NCBI GenBank assembly: GCA_965115995.1
Contig: OZ220472.1
Location: 2,418,001 to 2,482,000 of the forward strand
Length of the DNA stretch: 64,000 bases
Direction: 5' to 3'
From: Poriferisodalis sp026713105
GTDB taxonomy: Bacteria > Actinomycetota > Acidimicrobiia > Acidimicrobiales > Poriferisodalaceae
How positions within the stretch are numbered: position 1 is the stretch's first letter; the number at the start of each line of letters is the position of its first letter. This document shows positions 29,961 through 39,028 of this stretch, in pieces. The notes beneath the pieces were generated by a model. The model worked only from the letters and a program-made list of their open reading frames with translations, was not told the origin of the DNA and made no database searches. The position numbers and the translations under genes are program-made.

Positions 29961-30788
29961 ATGTCACAGGACCATGCAGGCAACGACGCCGATGATCGAC
30001 CACCGACCGACGATTTCGACGCAGCCGTGCTCTATGAGGTCGCGGGCGGGGTGGCGACGATCACGCTGAATCGGCCCGACTATCGCAACGCACTCAGCGT
30101 CGAGATCGTGAATGGCATCGGCGATCACTTCGATGCAGCGCTGGCCGATCGCGAGGTGCGGGCGATCCTGTTCACCCATGTGGGCAACACGTTCTGTGCC
30201 GGTGCCGACCTTCGGGCCGCTCAGCCGGGGGTGCCTCAGCCGACACTGCGCCACAACTTCGTGGAGATCCTCGAGAAGATCATGACCTGCGACAAGCCGG
30301 TGGTGGGCAGGCTGGCGGGTCACGTGACTGCAGGCGGCGTGGGGCTGGCCGCGGCCATGGACATCTCGATCGCTGCCGACGACGCAATCATCGGCTTCAC
30401 CGAGGTCCGCATCGGCGTAGCGCCTGCGGTGATCTCGGTGGTCTGCCTGCCGAAGCTGCGCCGCGCTGATGCCAGCGAGCTGTTCCTGGAAGGCGAGCGG
30501 GTGCCCGCACCTCGGGCAGCGGCGGCGGGGCTCATCAACCGCGCGGTGCCCCGCGACCAGCTCGACGACGAGGTGTCGGAGACGCTGCGGCGGCTGGTGC
30601 GGGGAGGCCCCAACGCCCTGGCGAACACGAAGCAGCTCGTGACGAGGGTGCCCGCGATGGATCGCGCCGAAGCCTGGGAGTGGACGGCCGAGCTGAGCCA
30701 GCGCTTGTTTCAGAGTGACGAAGCCGCCGAGGGCATTGCCGCCTTCCGGGAGCGCCGAGACGCCAGCTGGGTGCCGCCCGAGTCCTGA
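29961..30788 (+). CDS. Enoyl-CoA hydratase/isomerase family protein (first)
   Basis: 275 residues from the ATG at 29961. It has the crotonase fold with oxyanion-hole segments GNTFCAGADLR and AGHVTAGGVGLAAAMD and the IGFTEVRIGVAP region that carries the catalytic Glu in active hydratases (FTE here). Likely acts on an enoyl-CoA in fatty acid, amino acid or aromatic degradation. It precedes a second crotonase gene by 110 bp. Confidence 0.88.
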   Translation: MSQDHAGNDADDRPPTDDFDAAVLYEVAGGVATITLNRPDYRNALSVEIVNGIGDHFDAALADREVRAILFTHVGNTFCAGADLRAAQPGVPQPTLRHNFVEILEKIMTCDKPVVGRLAGHVTAGGVGLAAAMDISIAADDAIIGFTEVRIGVAPAVISVVCLPKLRRADASELFLEGERVPAPRAAAAGLINRAVPRDQLDDEVSETLRRLVRGGPNALANTKQLVTRVPAMDRAEAWEWTAELSQRLFQSDEAAEGIAAFRERRDASWVPPES

Positions 30789-30898
30789 GTTCGGGCCTCG
30801 CTCGACGCTCGCACCGCCGACGATGCTCTCGCCTCGACGGAACAGCGGCCGGCTGCATCTCCGGCATGTCTGCGGGGCGGGCGGTAGCGTCAGCCGCC

Positions 30899-31684
30899 GT
30901 GAGCGGGCAGGTGCATCTCGAACGCGACGGTCATGTGGGCCGCATCATCTTGGACCATCCGGAGCGGCATAACGCCATCAGCGCGCAGATGTGGGACGGC
31001 ATCACTGCCACCGCGACCGAGCTGGGCAATGACCACGAGATCCGGGTGGTCGTCATCCAGGGCGCCGGCGAGCGCGCCTTCGCCGCCGGCGCCGACATCA
31101 GCCAGTTCAGCGACCAGCGGTCCGATGCGAGCGGCAACCGCGACTACGACGACACGACGTCGCGAGCGCATGCGGCGCTGCTGGGCCTGTCCAAGCCGCT
31201 CATCGCTGCCATTCACGGCTACTGCATCGGCGGCGGATTGGCAGTGGCGCTGACGGCTGACCTTCGCGTCGCCGCTGAGGATGCCCAGTTCACGATCCCC
31301 GCCGTCCGCCTCGGCCTCGGCTATGGCGCCGCCGGAATCGGCACGCTGATGCGCCTGGTCGGCCCTTCGGCAGCTAAGCGCATCTTCTTCCTGGCCGATC
31401 GCTTCGGAGCGCAGGAAGCCCTGCAGATGGGTCTCGTCAACCGGGTCGTCCCCAAAGCACACTTGGAGGCGTCGGTCACCGAATGGACCGATCTCATCGG
31501 CCAGAACGCTCCGCTGACCATCGCCGCAGCCAAGGCAGCGTTGACGCAGTGGCAGAAGCCCGAGTCTGAACGCGACTTCACCGAGGTGGAGGCAATGATC
31601 CGGGCGTGCTTCGACAGCGAGGACTACCAAGAAGGCGTGGACGCGTTCATGAACAAGCGGCGGCCCGAGTTCAAGGGCCGCTGA
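30899..31684 (+). CDS. Enoyl-CoA hydratase/isomerase family protein (second)
   Basis: 261 residues from a GTG at 30899. Crotonase family: GAGERAFAAGADISQF and HGYCIGGGLAVALTADLRVA. The place of the usual catalytic Glu reads FTIPAVRLGLGYGAAG, so one catalytic acid appears to be missing. The enzyme may therefore be an isomerase, a thioesterase-like variant or a hydratase of different chemistry. It is only moderately similar to the preceding gene, so this is not a recent tandem duplication. Confidence 0.87.
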   Translation: MSGQVHLERDGHVGRIILDHPERHNAISAQMWDGITATATELGNDHEIRVVVIQGAGERAFAAGADISQFSDQRSDASGNRDYDDTTSRAHAALLGLSKPLIAAIHGYCIGGGLAVALTADLRVAAEDAQFTIPAVRLGLGYGAAGIGTLMRLVGPSAAKRIFFLADRFGAQEALQMGLVNRVVPKAHLEASVTEWTDLIGQNAPLTIAAAKAALTQWQKPESERDFTEVEAMIRACFDSEDYQEGVDAFMNKRRPEFKGR

Positions 31685-31711
31685 GCTCAGCGATACGCAG
31701 ACACCTCGACG

Positions 31712-32830
31712 TCAGGCGCGCCCGCTGCGAAACGGATCGCCGGTGTCCATGTCCGCCACGAGCTCGAGGTAGGTGCTGAGACGCACGGGCGCCAAATCGC
31801 CATCTGCCACCGCAGCAGTGACCGCGCAGTCCGGTTCGACGGTGTGCGCGCAGTCGGCGAAGCGGCAGCCCTGAGACAGCCCGACGATCTCGCTAAAGGC
31901 TGATGCGAGGCCACCGAGGCCACTCGGGGCCCCTGCCAATCCCAGATCGCCAACCCATGGGATCAGATCCTGCAGGCCCGGCGTGTCCACGAGGGTCCCG
32001 CCGCCCAGTCCGCCGACAGGAACGAGTTGGCGGCGCACGGTGGTGTGCCGTCCGCGGCCGTCCGGGCTCAGGAGCGCCACCGGCACGACATCAGCCCCCG
32101 CAAGCCGATTCACCAGCGACGATTTGCCCACCCCGGAAGGACCGCTGAGGGCCACGGTCGCGCCGTCGTGGGCCAATGCTGCGAGACCGTCGAGCCCGCG
32201 ACCGTCGAGGGCGCACGTCTGCAGGATCGGCACGTCGTCGGCTGCCGCGCCGAGGCGTCGGCGCAAGGCGTCGACGGTCGCCTCGCACTCAGCGTGGGAC
32301 ACCGTGTCGATCTTGTTCACGACGATCACCGGGCGAACTCCCCCGCCGAATGCCGCCGTCAGATACCACTCGATCCGGTGGCCAGCGCCGGCCGTTGCCG
32401 CGGAAGAACCATCGCCGGCTGGCCCGGGCGTGGTGACGACCGCCAAGACATCCGCGTTCGCCGCCACGAGCTGCGGCTGCGCCCGTGGCCCAGCAGCGCG
32501 CCGGCACAGCACGGAGCTGCGTTCGAGCACCTCAGTGATCACGACGCGTTGGTTGTGCCGGGCTTCGAGCGAGCGAACGACCCAGTCGCCGACCGTCGGG
32601 TAATCGAACGGAGTCGCGGCGGCGTCGCGTACCGCTGCATCCAGTGCCCCGGTCGCCTGGCCCCCATCGTCGACGAGTTCGTAGGCGCCGCGGTGCTCCA
32701 CCGCGACGCGGCTCACGCCGTGATCCGGCGGGACCCGCGGGCCCGGGCCTGGCCGCCGGAGCCAACCGAGTTGCGCGAGCGCAGGGGTTTGCAGCGAGTC
32801 GGCGGGGTGCGGATCAACGCCGTCACTCAC
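31712..32830 (-). CDS. rsgA: Ribosome small-subunit-dependent GTPase A
   Basis: 372 residues from the GTG at 32830, preferred because the longer frame begins inside the neighbouring gene. It has an OB-like N-terminal domain (LERSSVLCRRAAG) and a circularly permuted GTPase domain with NKID (G4) before the P-loop GPSGVGKSSLVN (G1) and DTPGLQDL (G3). The Zn-binding segment is CRFADCAHTVEPDCAV. RsgA promotes late 30S maturation. It overlaps the end of the upstream solute-binding protein gene by 8 bp. Confidence 0.94.
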   Translation of the reverse strand: MSDGVDPHPADSLQTPALAQLGWLRRPGPGPRVPPDHGVSRVAVEHRGAYELVDDGGQATGALDAAVRDAAATPFDYPTVGDWVVRSLEARHNQRVVITEVLERSSVLCRRAAGPRAQPQLVAANADVLAVVTTPGPAGDGSSAATAGAGHRIEWYLTAAFGGGVRPVIVVNKIDTVSHAECEATVDALRRRLGAAADDVPILQTCALDGRGLDGLAALAHDGATVALSGPSGVGKSSLVNRLAGADVVPVALLSPDGRGRHTTVRRQLVPVGGLGGGTLVDTPGLQDLIPWVGDLGLAGAPSGLGGLASAFSEIVGLSQGCRFADCAHTVEPDCAVTAAVADGDLAPVRLSTYLELVADMDTGDPFRSGRA

Positions 32831-34658
32831 GGCGCAGCCACACCTCGTCGTAACGGCCGACACCGAGCCGCTGGCCTTCCGCCACTCTGCCGTCGGGAAG
32901 CGTCGCCCTCCCGAGCCCACCGACATCTGCGGTGGCCGCTACGACACTCGATGCGTAGGACAGGAACACGTAGGGGGCCTCGTTCGCGAGTTCTGCCATG
33001 AATTGCGCGACGGCTTGGCGCCGCTCGTCGATTGCGTCCGTCGACTTGATCAGGCTCGCCAGCGCCGCCAAGTGCTCTCCGGTGAAGTTGGACACGTTCA
33101 GCGGCGTGGTGCGCACCGGGCCCACAGCAGCAGACGCCAGCAGAGCCGGATCGGACTCGCCGCCGACACGCCAGCAGGTGGCTCCGAAGTCACCGGCAAA
33201 CGACGGGCTCTGGACGACCGAGCCCATGACACGGCTGATGAGTCCGGTACGCGCCACCGTCTCGACGTCGACGTCGACAAGGCCGGTGTCTTCCCATTGA
33301 CGCTCGAGTTCCGCCGTCATCCGCGACAGCGACAGATCGTCGGTGCACAGAACTCTGACGCGCACGGGCTCGCCGGGATCCCGGTCGTCGGAGCGCTCAG
33401 GATCCTCGATGTACTCACCCAGCAGCGAGCGGGCACGCTCGAGGTCATGGTCGGGCCAGGCCGCGGCAGCTTCGGTCGAATACCAGATGCTCTCGGGCGA
33501 CCACCACTGGGTTGCCGCCAGCCGGTCGACATCGGGCCCGAGTGCGGAGATGAGCTGTTCCTGATCGGCCGCACTGATCAGCGCGCGCCGTACCCGGATG
33601 TCGTCGAGCGGGGCACGGAGCAGGTTGAACAGCACGACTCCGGCGTTGTCGTCGTGCCGTTGGATTGTGGTGAGCGAGCGGCCAACGCTGTCGGTCGCGG
33701 CGGCCACGGCTGTGGTGAGCTCTGCCGATCTCGACATCAGGATGTCGCCGCGGCCGTCGAGCAGCGACGCGAGGCGATCCCGCTCGTCGGCGAGTTCGGT
33801 GAAGACGATCTCGTCGGCCCACGGCAGTGTCGAACCGTCCGCGGCGGTCCGCCAGTAGCCAGGGTTCGCTTGCAGCACCGCCGGCTCGCCGGCCGACCAG
33901 CGCCGGAAGACGAACGGACCGGTGCCGACCGGCGCTCTGGCAAAGAGGTCCGGGTCGGCGTCGGCGGCGACGATGGAGAAGACGCGCCCGACCGGGCCCG
34001 CCAGCGCAGCGGGCAGGCCGGCATTGGGCTCGCTCAGCTCGAAGAGCAGCGTGAGATCGTCGACGACGACCACCGATGTGATGCGGGCGTCTCGCAGGTG
34101 GCCGCCGCTGGCTCGACCTGAGCGCAGGTAGTCGTCGATACCGGTCTTGACGGTAAGCGCATCCAAGGGCTCGCCGTCGGTGAAGGCGACGCCCGGCCGC
34201 AGCGTCACAGTCCAGCGCTGCAACGACGCGTCGACCGATATCGATTCCGCCAGCCAGGGCACGACGGTTCCGTCGGCAAGCACGACCATGAGCGTCTCCA
34301 CGACATGGTCCAGCACGTTTCGGCACGACCATGCGCACACGTGATCCCACGGCGTCCAGCCGGTGATGGGCGTGGGGTCGGCCGCCAGCAGCACACGCAG
34401 CGTGCCGCCGCGTCGCGGCCCCGTGTCCGCAGGCGCCTGCGTTGTGGGCGCCGTGGTCTGCGCGGCCTCGCTGGTCGTCGTCGCGACACCCGCCGTGCCA
34501 ACAGCGGCGGCGACCGTTGTTGTCGAGGCAATGGCGGGCTCGGGAGCCTGGTCGGTGCCCGTGCTGCAGGCCCCCGCGAGCAGCAGGACCGTGAGGGAGG
34601 CCGCCACCGCGGCGCGCCGCGGCCTCAGGAGCCCCAGTCCTTGCCGCTCATGGCGCAC
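32823..34658 (-). CDS. Family 5 extracellular solute-binding lipoprotein
   Basis: 611 residues from the GTG at 34658, chosen because it gives a normal lipoprotein signal (VAASLTVLLLAGAC, with the lipobox Cys near residue 31); a TTG at 34742 also opens the frame. A Thr/Ala/Pro-rich linker is followed by the SBP_bac_5 fold (WTVTLRPGVAFTDGEPLDALTV). Such proteins bind oligopeptides, nickel or similar ligands outside the membrane. No permease or ATPase gene is adjacent, so the transporter is elsewhere or the protein acts alone. Confidence 0.88.
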   Translation of the reverse strand: MRHERQGLGLLRPRRAAVAASLTVLLLAGACSTGTDQAPEPAIASTTTVAAAVGTAGVATTTSEAAQTTAPTTQAPADTGPRRGGTLRVLLAADPTPITGWTPWDHVCAWSCRNVLDHVVETLMVVLADGTVVPWLAESISVDASLQRWTVTLRPGVAFTDGEPLDALTVKTGIDDYLRSGRASGGHLRDARITSVVVVDDLTLLFELSEPNAGLPAALAGPVGRVFSIVAADADPDLFARAPVGTGPFVFRRWSAGEPAVLQANPGYWRTAADGSTLPWADEIVFTELADERDRLASLLDGRGDILMSRSAELTTAVAAATDSVGRSLTTIQRHDDNAGVVLFNLLRAPLDDIRVRRALISAADQEQLISALGPDVDRLAATQWWSPESIWYSTEAAAAWPDHDLERARSLLGEYIEDPERSDDRDPGEPVRVRVLCTDDLSLSRMTAELERQWEDTGLVDVDVETVARTGLISRVMGSVVQSPSFAGDFGATCWRVGGESDPALLASAAVGPVRTTPLNVSNFTGEHLAALASLIKSTDAIDERRQAVAQFMAELANEAPYVFLSYASSVVAATADVGGLGRATLPDGRVAEGQRLGVGRYDEVWLRRE

Positions 34659-34847
34659 TCGCAGAGGTCGCCGTGTGTGCCGCGCATTGACGCCGACGCT
34701 AGACGGTTGGTTGTTCCGTCTCGCAGCAGATGGCGCCGTCAATGCACCTGACGGCCCGAGCCGCGCCGATGAAGCCGGTCACGGCTGCCGCGTGGCGTGG
34801 CGCGCCCAAGCGCACCGTTGCCCAGCCCGCTACGTCTGGCGGCGGGG

Positions 34848-36390
34848 CTAGTTGTTGGGGCGTCTGGTTCTGCCCACCCAATCGCTCCAGCCGTTGGCGC
34901 TGAGGGCGCGCACCTGCACCTCGTAGGTCCTTCCCCCAATGAGGTCGTTGCTCCCGTACTGGGTGATGTTGTGGTTCCTGGGGTTGCTGCAAGAGTTCGA
35001 ATTGCAGAACCGTTTGGTGATGCGCGGCCTGAGCTCAGCGCTCTCCTCCCAGCCGTTCGGGCCGGTCGGCCGCCAGCGGACCTCGTAGGCGTAGGGGATC
35101 GAACCGCTCTCGGGAAGCTCCCACTCGACGTACAACGATTTGCTGCCGGGCGTCAGCGTGATCGGGAGCGGTGTGGACGCTTCGGTGTGGGCGGCGTTCA
35201 CGGTGAGGGTGAGGATCTCCGAGGTGAAACCGAGGACAGGAGTATCGGTGGTCATCGGGTCCTTGTCGTCACCGTCGATGCGCGACCGGGCACGCACCTG
35301 ATATGTGCCGTCAGCCAAGCTCCCGAAGGTGGACGAGCGGAGGTTCGCTCCGACCGTCGACCCGGTGGGCCAGTCGGGCCAGGTGCCGTCCGTGTTCTGC
35401 TTGCGGCGTTGAACGACATAGGCGTCGATATCACCGGTTGCATTGCCCTTGGCGGCTGCATCCCACTCCAGGACGATCCTGCCCTCATGGGTGGACGAAT
35501 CGCCGTCATCCGGAGCAGCGCCGGCGGATGCGCGGACCTGGAAACCGGGCGGGCCGTTGGCGTTGCCCACCTGTGTCGTTGATCGCGCGGACACGCCACC
35601 GGGCGAGTCTGCTGACCACACCGAGACCACTCCGGCAGCGTCCAGGCTGACCAGAGTGCGCACCGGGCAGTTGATGGTCGCATCGCTGCCGCCGGTGCTG
35701 GAGACATGACATACGGGGCCGCCGAACGTCTTGTTGCTCTCCGTCATCATGAAAGTGCGTCCGATAGCCGAGTTGGCGTTCGGAGTGTCATCGATAAACC
35801 AGATCTGCGTCGGCTCGGACCAGGCTCTGGCGGCGGGCGCCCAGACCGACCAAGCGTCGCTGGTAGTCATGGTCGTGTCGGAGGTCTCGTAGGTGCGGGC
35901 GGCGGCACGGGCGGTGTAATACCTGCCGTCGGTGAGTCCGTTGAAACGGTGTTGCCGTAGATCCCATTCAGAATTCTGGACTGTGTTGACTTCCACCCAC
36001 GCCGTCATCACGCCGCCGTCGCAGCTGGTCATCGAAGCGCTGGAACACGACTTGAGCTCCACTTGGATACCTGTCACTGTTCGGCCCGTGGGCGCGGTGT
36101 ACGCCTTCCAGTTGACGCGTATGCCGCTGTTGTTGTCGGGATCGACTCGGACGCCGGTTGGGCTACCGGCGGCGGAGGTCTCCTTGGGGTTCTGCGCGAC
36201 GATCATGGTGCTCTCGGCGGAGGTCGTGTACTTGCTGTCGGAGGCGTCGTAGGCGGAGATCCTGAATTCGTAGCCGACGTGCGGCTCCATCCCGTAGAAG
36301 ATGAAGTTATTGGCCTGGTTCGGGTCGATGTACGCCCAGGCGGGCAGGCTGCTGCTGTCAGGCCACACGAGCGACCAGGGGAACTTGCCG
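34848..36390 (-). pseudogene. 3' half of IS-split secreted fibronectin III-type protein
   Basis: The fragment starts in the IS5-like element boundary and reads YGKFPWSLVWPDSSSLP onward for about 513 codons, with fibronectin III-like modules (GYEFRISAYDAS, RYYTARAAARTYE, TYEVQVRALSANGWSDW) and the C-terminus RTRRPNN. It has no start or signal peptide of its own. The frame rejoins that of 37361-38704 exactly once the element and one TAA copy are removed (HYWTT then YGKFPW). The last module has a Cys pair (FCNSNSCSN). Confidence 0.88.
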
Positions 36391-36393
36391 TAA

Positions 36394-37361
36394 GAGGCCG
36401 CGCCAATAGGCGACCATCCACCAGTCGTCGGGTTGGGCTCGCTGTGATGCGGGCTGCTTTCCGAACCGACGACTGGCGGAGGTGCCTGCTCATCATGCGC
36501 GCTTTGGCGAAGGCTGTGGTGGATGTGATCTGGGCGGCGGTGGAGCCGCGGTTGCCTCGGGCACCGGATCGGCACCCGCTGGGCTGCCACCGTCCGCGCG
36601 TCAGCGACCGGTTGTGCTTGCAGGGGATCGTGTGGCGGCTGGCGCTGGGCTGTTCGTGGGTGTCGGTGGAGACCTTGTTGGACAACCAAGTGTCGGACAC
36701 GACGCTGCGCCGCAGACGCGACGAGTGGGTCGCGGCGGGTGTGTTCGACGCCGTTGCCGCGGAGGCGCTCGCCGCCTGGGACCGCATCATGGGTCTGCGG
36801 CTGCCCGATGTGTGCATCGACGGATCGATCCACAAGGCCCCTTGCGGCGGCCCTGGAACCGGCAAAAGCCCTGTTGACAGGCGCAAACTGGGCTGGAAGT
36901 TGTCCGTAGCGGTCGACGGGGCGGGCATCCCGGTCGCGTGGGCCGCAGACGGCGCGAACCGCAACGACATCATGCTGTTTGGCCCCACCGTGGACCAGAT
37001 CGTCGAACGCGGCCTGCACCACGACATCGACACCTTGCACCTCGACCGCGGCTACTGGGGCGCCCGCGTCGACCACGCAGCAGCCGCGGCGGGCATCACC
37101 GACTTGGTGAGGCCCCCCAAGCGCAAACCCGGCCACGACCGCCCCGCCGAACCCGTCCAAACACCGCTGGGGCTGCGCTGGCGAGTCGAGCGCGCCAACT
37201 CATGGCTGTCCAGCTACGGGCAACTACGACGCAACACCGACCGAAAACCCGAGCACCGCCTCGCACAGACCGCCCTCGCCGTCTCCTTGATCATCACCAT
37301 CAAGCTCATCGACCACCGAGACCGCTGGGACCCCCACTGACCCACCTATTGGCGCATCCTC
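36394..37361. mobile_element. IS5-like insertion sequence
   Basis: 968 bp with terminal inverted repeats: left GAGGCCGCGCCAATAGGCG and right (reverse complement) GAGGATGCGCCAATAGGTG. They are flanked by identical TAA triplets at 36391-36393 and 37362-37364, a 3-bp target duplication. It encodes one transposase. The ends are also shared by the small element at 50071-50181. Confidence 0.92.
36495..37340 (+). CDS. IS5-family transposase (DDE type)
   Basis: 281 residues from the ATG at 36495. An N-terminal DUF4096-like region (RLPRAPDRHPLGCHRPRVSD, WRLALGCSW) is followed by the DDE core: VCIDGSIHKAP, LHLDRGYWGARVDH and RWRVERANSWLSSYGQLRR. The single uninterrupted frame suggests that it is functional. 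It is transcribed opposite to the gene it interrupts. Confidence 0.93.
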   Translation: MRALAKAVVDVIWAAVEPRLPRAPDRHPLGCHRPRVSDRLCLQGIVWRLALGCSWVSVETLLDNQVSDTTLRRRRDEWVAAGVFDAVAAEALAAWDRIMGLRLPDVCIDGSIHKAPCGGPGTGKSPVDRRKLGWKLSVAVDGAGIPVAWAADGANRNDIMLFGPTVDQIVERGLHHDIDTLHLDRGYWGARVDHAAAAAGITDLVRPPKRKPGHDRPAEPVQTPLGLRWRVERANSWLSSYGQLRRNTDRKPEHRLAQTALAVSLIITIKLIDHRDRWDPH

Positions 37362-38704
37362 TAAGTAGTCCAATAGTGGTCGCCGGAGCGCCTGATCTCG
37401 AATTCAAACTCCTCGCGGACCATGCAGCCGGTGCCGTCGACGCTGGCGATCTCGCCGGCGATGGCCCTGCGGTCCCAGGTCTTGACGGCGAGCGTGATGC
37501 ACGCGTCGGGCACGGTGTTGGCGTAGGCGATATCGAGGTCCTCTGAGTCGCCCTCGGCGTACTGGATGCGGACGGAGAAGACGTAGTCGCCAGGGGTGAG
37601 TCCGCGCAGGGTGTGCGTGCGAGCGTCGGGGTCGGTCACGACGTCCTCGAGGCTGAGGCGGAGTGCGCCCGTGCCGGTGGCGCTGACGACGAAGCCGGTC
37701 ACGACGCAGGCGTCGTCCTGATCACTGGGCACGGTCCAGGAGACGACGGCGCCCTGGCCGATGGTGAGGGCCTCGACCGATGAGGGCGCGGTCAGCGCGC
37801 AATCCGGGTTGGTGGGCAGTGTGTGTTCCCAGTTGACCTTGTGGTTGGCGTCGTGGCTCAGTCCGGCGTGTGAGAGATCGGCGCTGGTCTGGGAGGAAGC
37901 GGAGCTGATCGTGCCGCCGTTCAGCTTGAGCGTGTCGGCGAGCACGGCGATGCCCTGCGACGAGAAGTTCGGTTGGACGACCCTGTGGGTGAAGGTCAGG
38001 TTGGTGGAGCCGGTCCCGCTGAGGTAGTTGGCCCACTTGGTGCCCCAGTCGGCGGGGTCCATGTCGATCGCCAGTTGCGGCGTACCGGTGACATCGACCG
38101 CTTCGCTGAAGCTGAGCGCGACGCGGATGACGTCGCCCTTGGCATAGGTCTTGTCGCCGCCGGGGTGGGAAGTGACGGCGACGGCGGTGACGGTCGGCGT
38201 GGTCGGGGCGAGGTGCCAGTCGACCTTGTGCTTCGCGTCGTGGCCCAGCCCCGCGTGTGAGAGGTCGGCGTCGGTGGGCGAGGCAGCGGCCGAGATCGTG
38301 CCGCCGTTCAGCCTCAGCGTGTTCGCCAGCACGGCGATGCCCCTAGTCGAGTAGTTCGGCTCGATGACCCTGTGGCTGAAGGTCAGGCTGGCGGAGCCCG
38401 TGCCGCGGACGTAGTTGGCCCACTTCGTGCCCCAGTGGGCCGGGTCCATGTCGATCGCCAGTTGCGGCGTGCCGGTCACGAGGACCGCTTCGCTGAAGTT
38501 GACGGTGACGAGGATGGTGTCGCCCAACGCGTAGGTGTTGTCGTCGCCGGCGTCGGAGGTCACCTCCACTCCGGTCACCGTCGGCCCGGCGGTCTGCGCC
38601 GACGTCGGCACCGGGCCGGCCAGCACCGTGGCCAGCACGATCAGCACCGCGATCGCAAGCAATGAACGCGGGCGCGCCAATGAGGGCTTCTTCGAAATCT
38701 TCAC
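37361..38704 (-). CDS. 5' half of IS-split secreted repeat protein
   Basis: 447 residues from a GTG at 38704; upstream ATGs at 38791 and 38785 share the frame. A signal peptide (LLAIAVLIVLATVLAGPVPTSAQ) precedes two ~115-residue Ig-like repeats with VTAVAVTS, FSEAV.VTGTPQLAIDMDPA and DLSHAGL segments, and a fibronectin-like domain follows. The present stop TAG lies in the IS end, so the product would be secreted but lack its C-terminal half. The ancestral protein had about 960 residues from this start (1014 from the longest frame). Confidence 0.85.
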   Translation of the reverse strand: MKISKKPSLARPRSLLAIAVLIVLATVLAGPVPTSAQTAGPTVTGVEVTSDAGDDNTYALGDTILVTVNFSEAVLVTGTPQLAIDMDPAHWGTKWANYVRGTGSASLTFSHRVIEPNYSTRGIAVLANTLRLNGGTISAAASPTDADLSHAGLGHDAKHKVDWHLAPTTPTVTAVAVTSHPGGDKTYAKGDVIRVALSFSEAVDVTGTPQLAIDMDPADWGTKWANYLSGTGSTNLTFTHRVVQPNFSSQGIAVLADTLKLNGGTISSASSQTSADLSHAGLSHDANHKVNWEHTLPTNPDCALTAPSSVEALTIGQGAVVSWTVPSDQDDACVVTGFVVSATGTGALRLSLEDVVTDPDARTHTLRGLTPGDYVFSVRIQYAEGDSEDLDIAYANTVPDACITLAVKTWDRRAIAGEIASVDGTGCMVREEFEFEIRRSGDHYWTT

Positions 38705-38768
38705 GCCATCAGCCCCGCGCGAGGAAGGTGCAGGACCCTGGGAGGTCGGGCCTACGTTGCGAAAATGC

Positions 38769-38778
38769 GGGGGGGGGG
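38769..38778. repeat. Ten-base G homopolymer near the start of the split surface gene
   Basis: A run of 10 G (10 C on the coding strand) lies 65-74 bp upstream of the GTG at 38704. If an upstream ATG at 38791 or 38785 is used, the run falls inside codons for Pro. Such runs in surface-protein genes are prone to slipped-strand change. Confidence 0.7.
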
Positions 38779-39028
38779 AGTGCATTCGCATGAAGATACC
38801 GCGATTGATCCTCAATGTGTATGGGTTCTCACATGTCAAACCGCGGGCCGCCAGCGCACCCACCCTCGCTGGGAAGCGATGCTGACATCCATGCCCTCGC
38901 CCGGGCGGAAATTGCGCGGCCGGACATCAAGGGCAGCGACGCCATACCTCGCTAGACAGTGAGCAGCGCTGGTTGACCCGGCGCGTCGGAAAGAGGCGCT
39001 TGCCTGCCGTCACCGAGGAGTGAACCGT

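Noticed and set aside
36391..37160. N-terminal 250 residues of the long reverse frame ending at 34848
   Set aside because: This part is the antisense of the IS5-like transposase. The real upstream coding sequence of the surface protein lies beyond the IS at 37361-38704.
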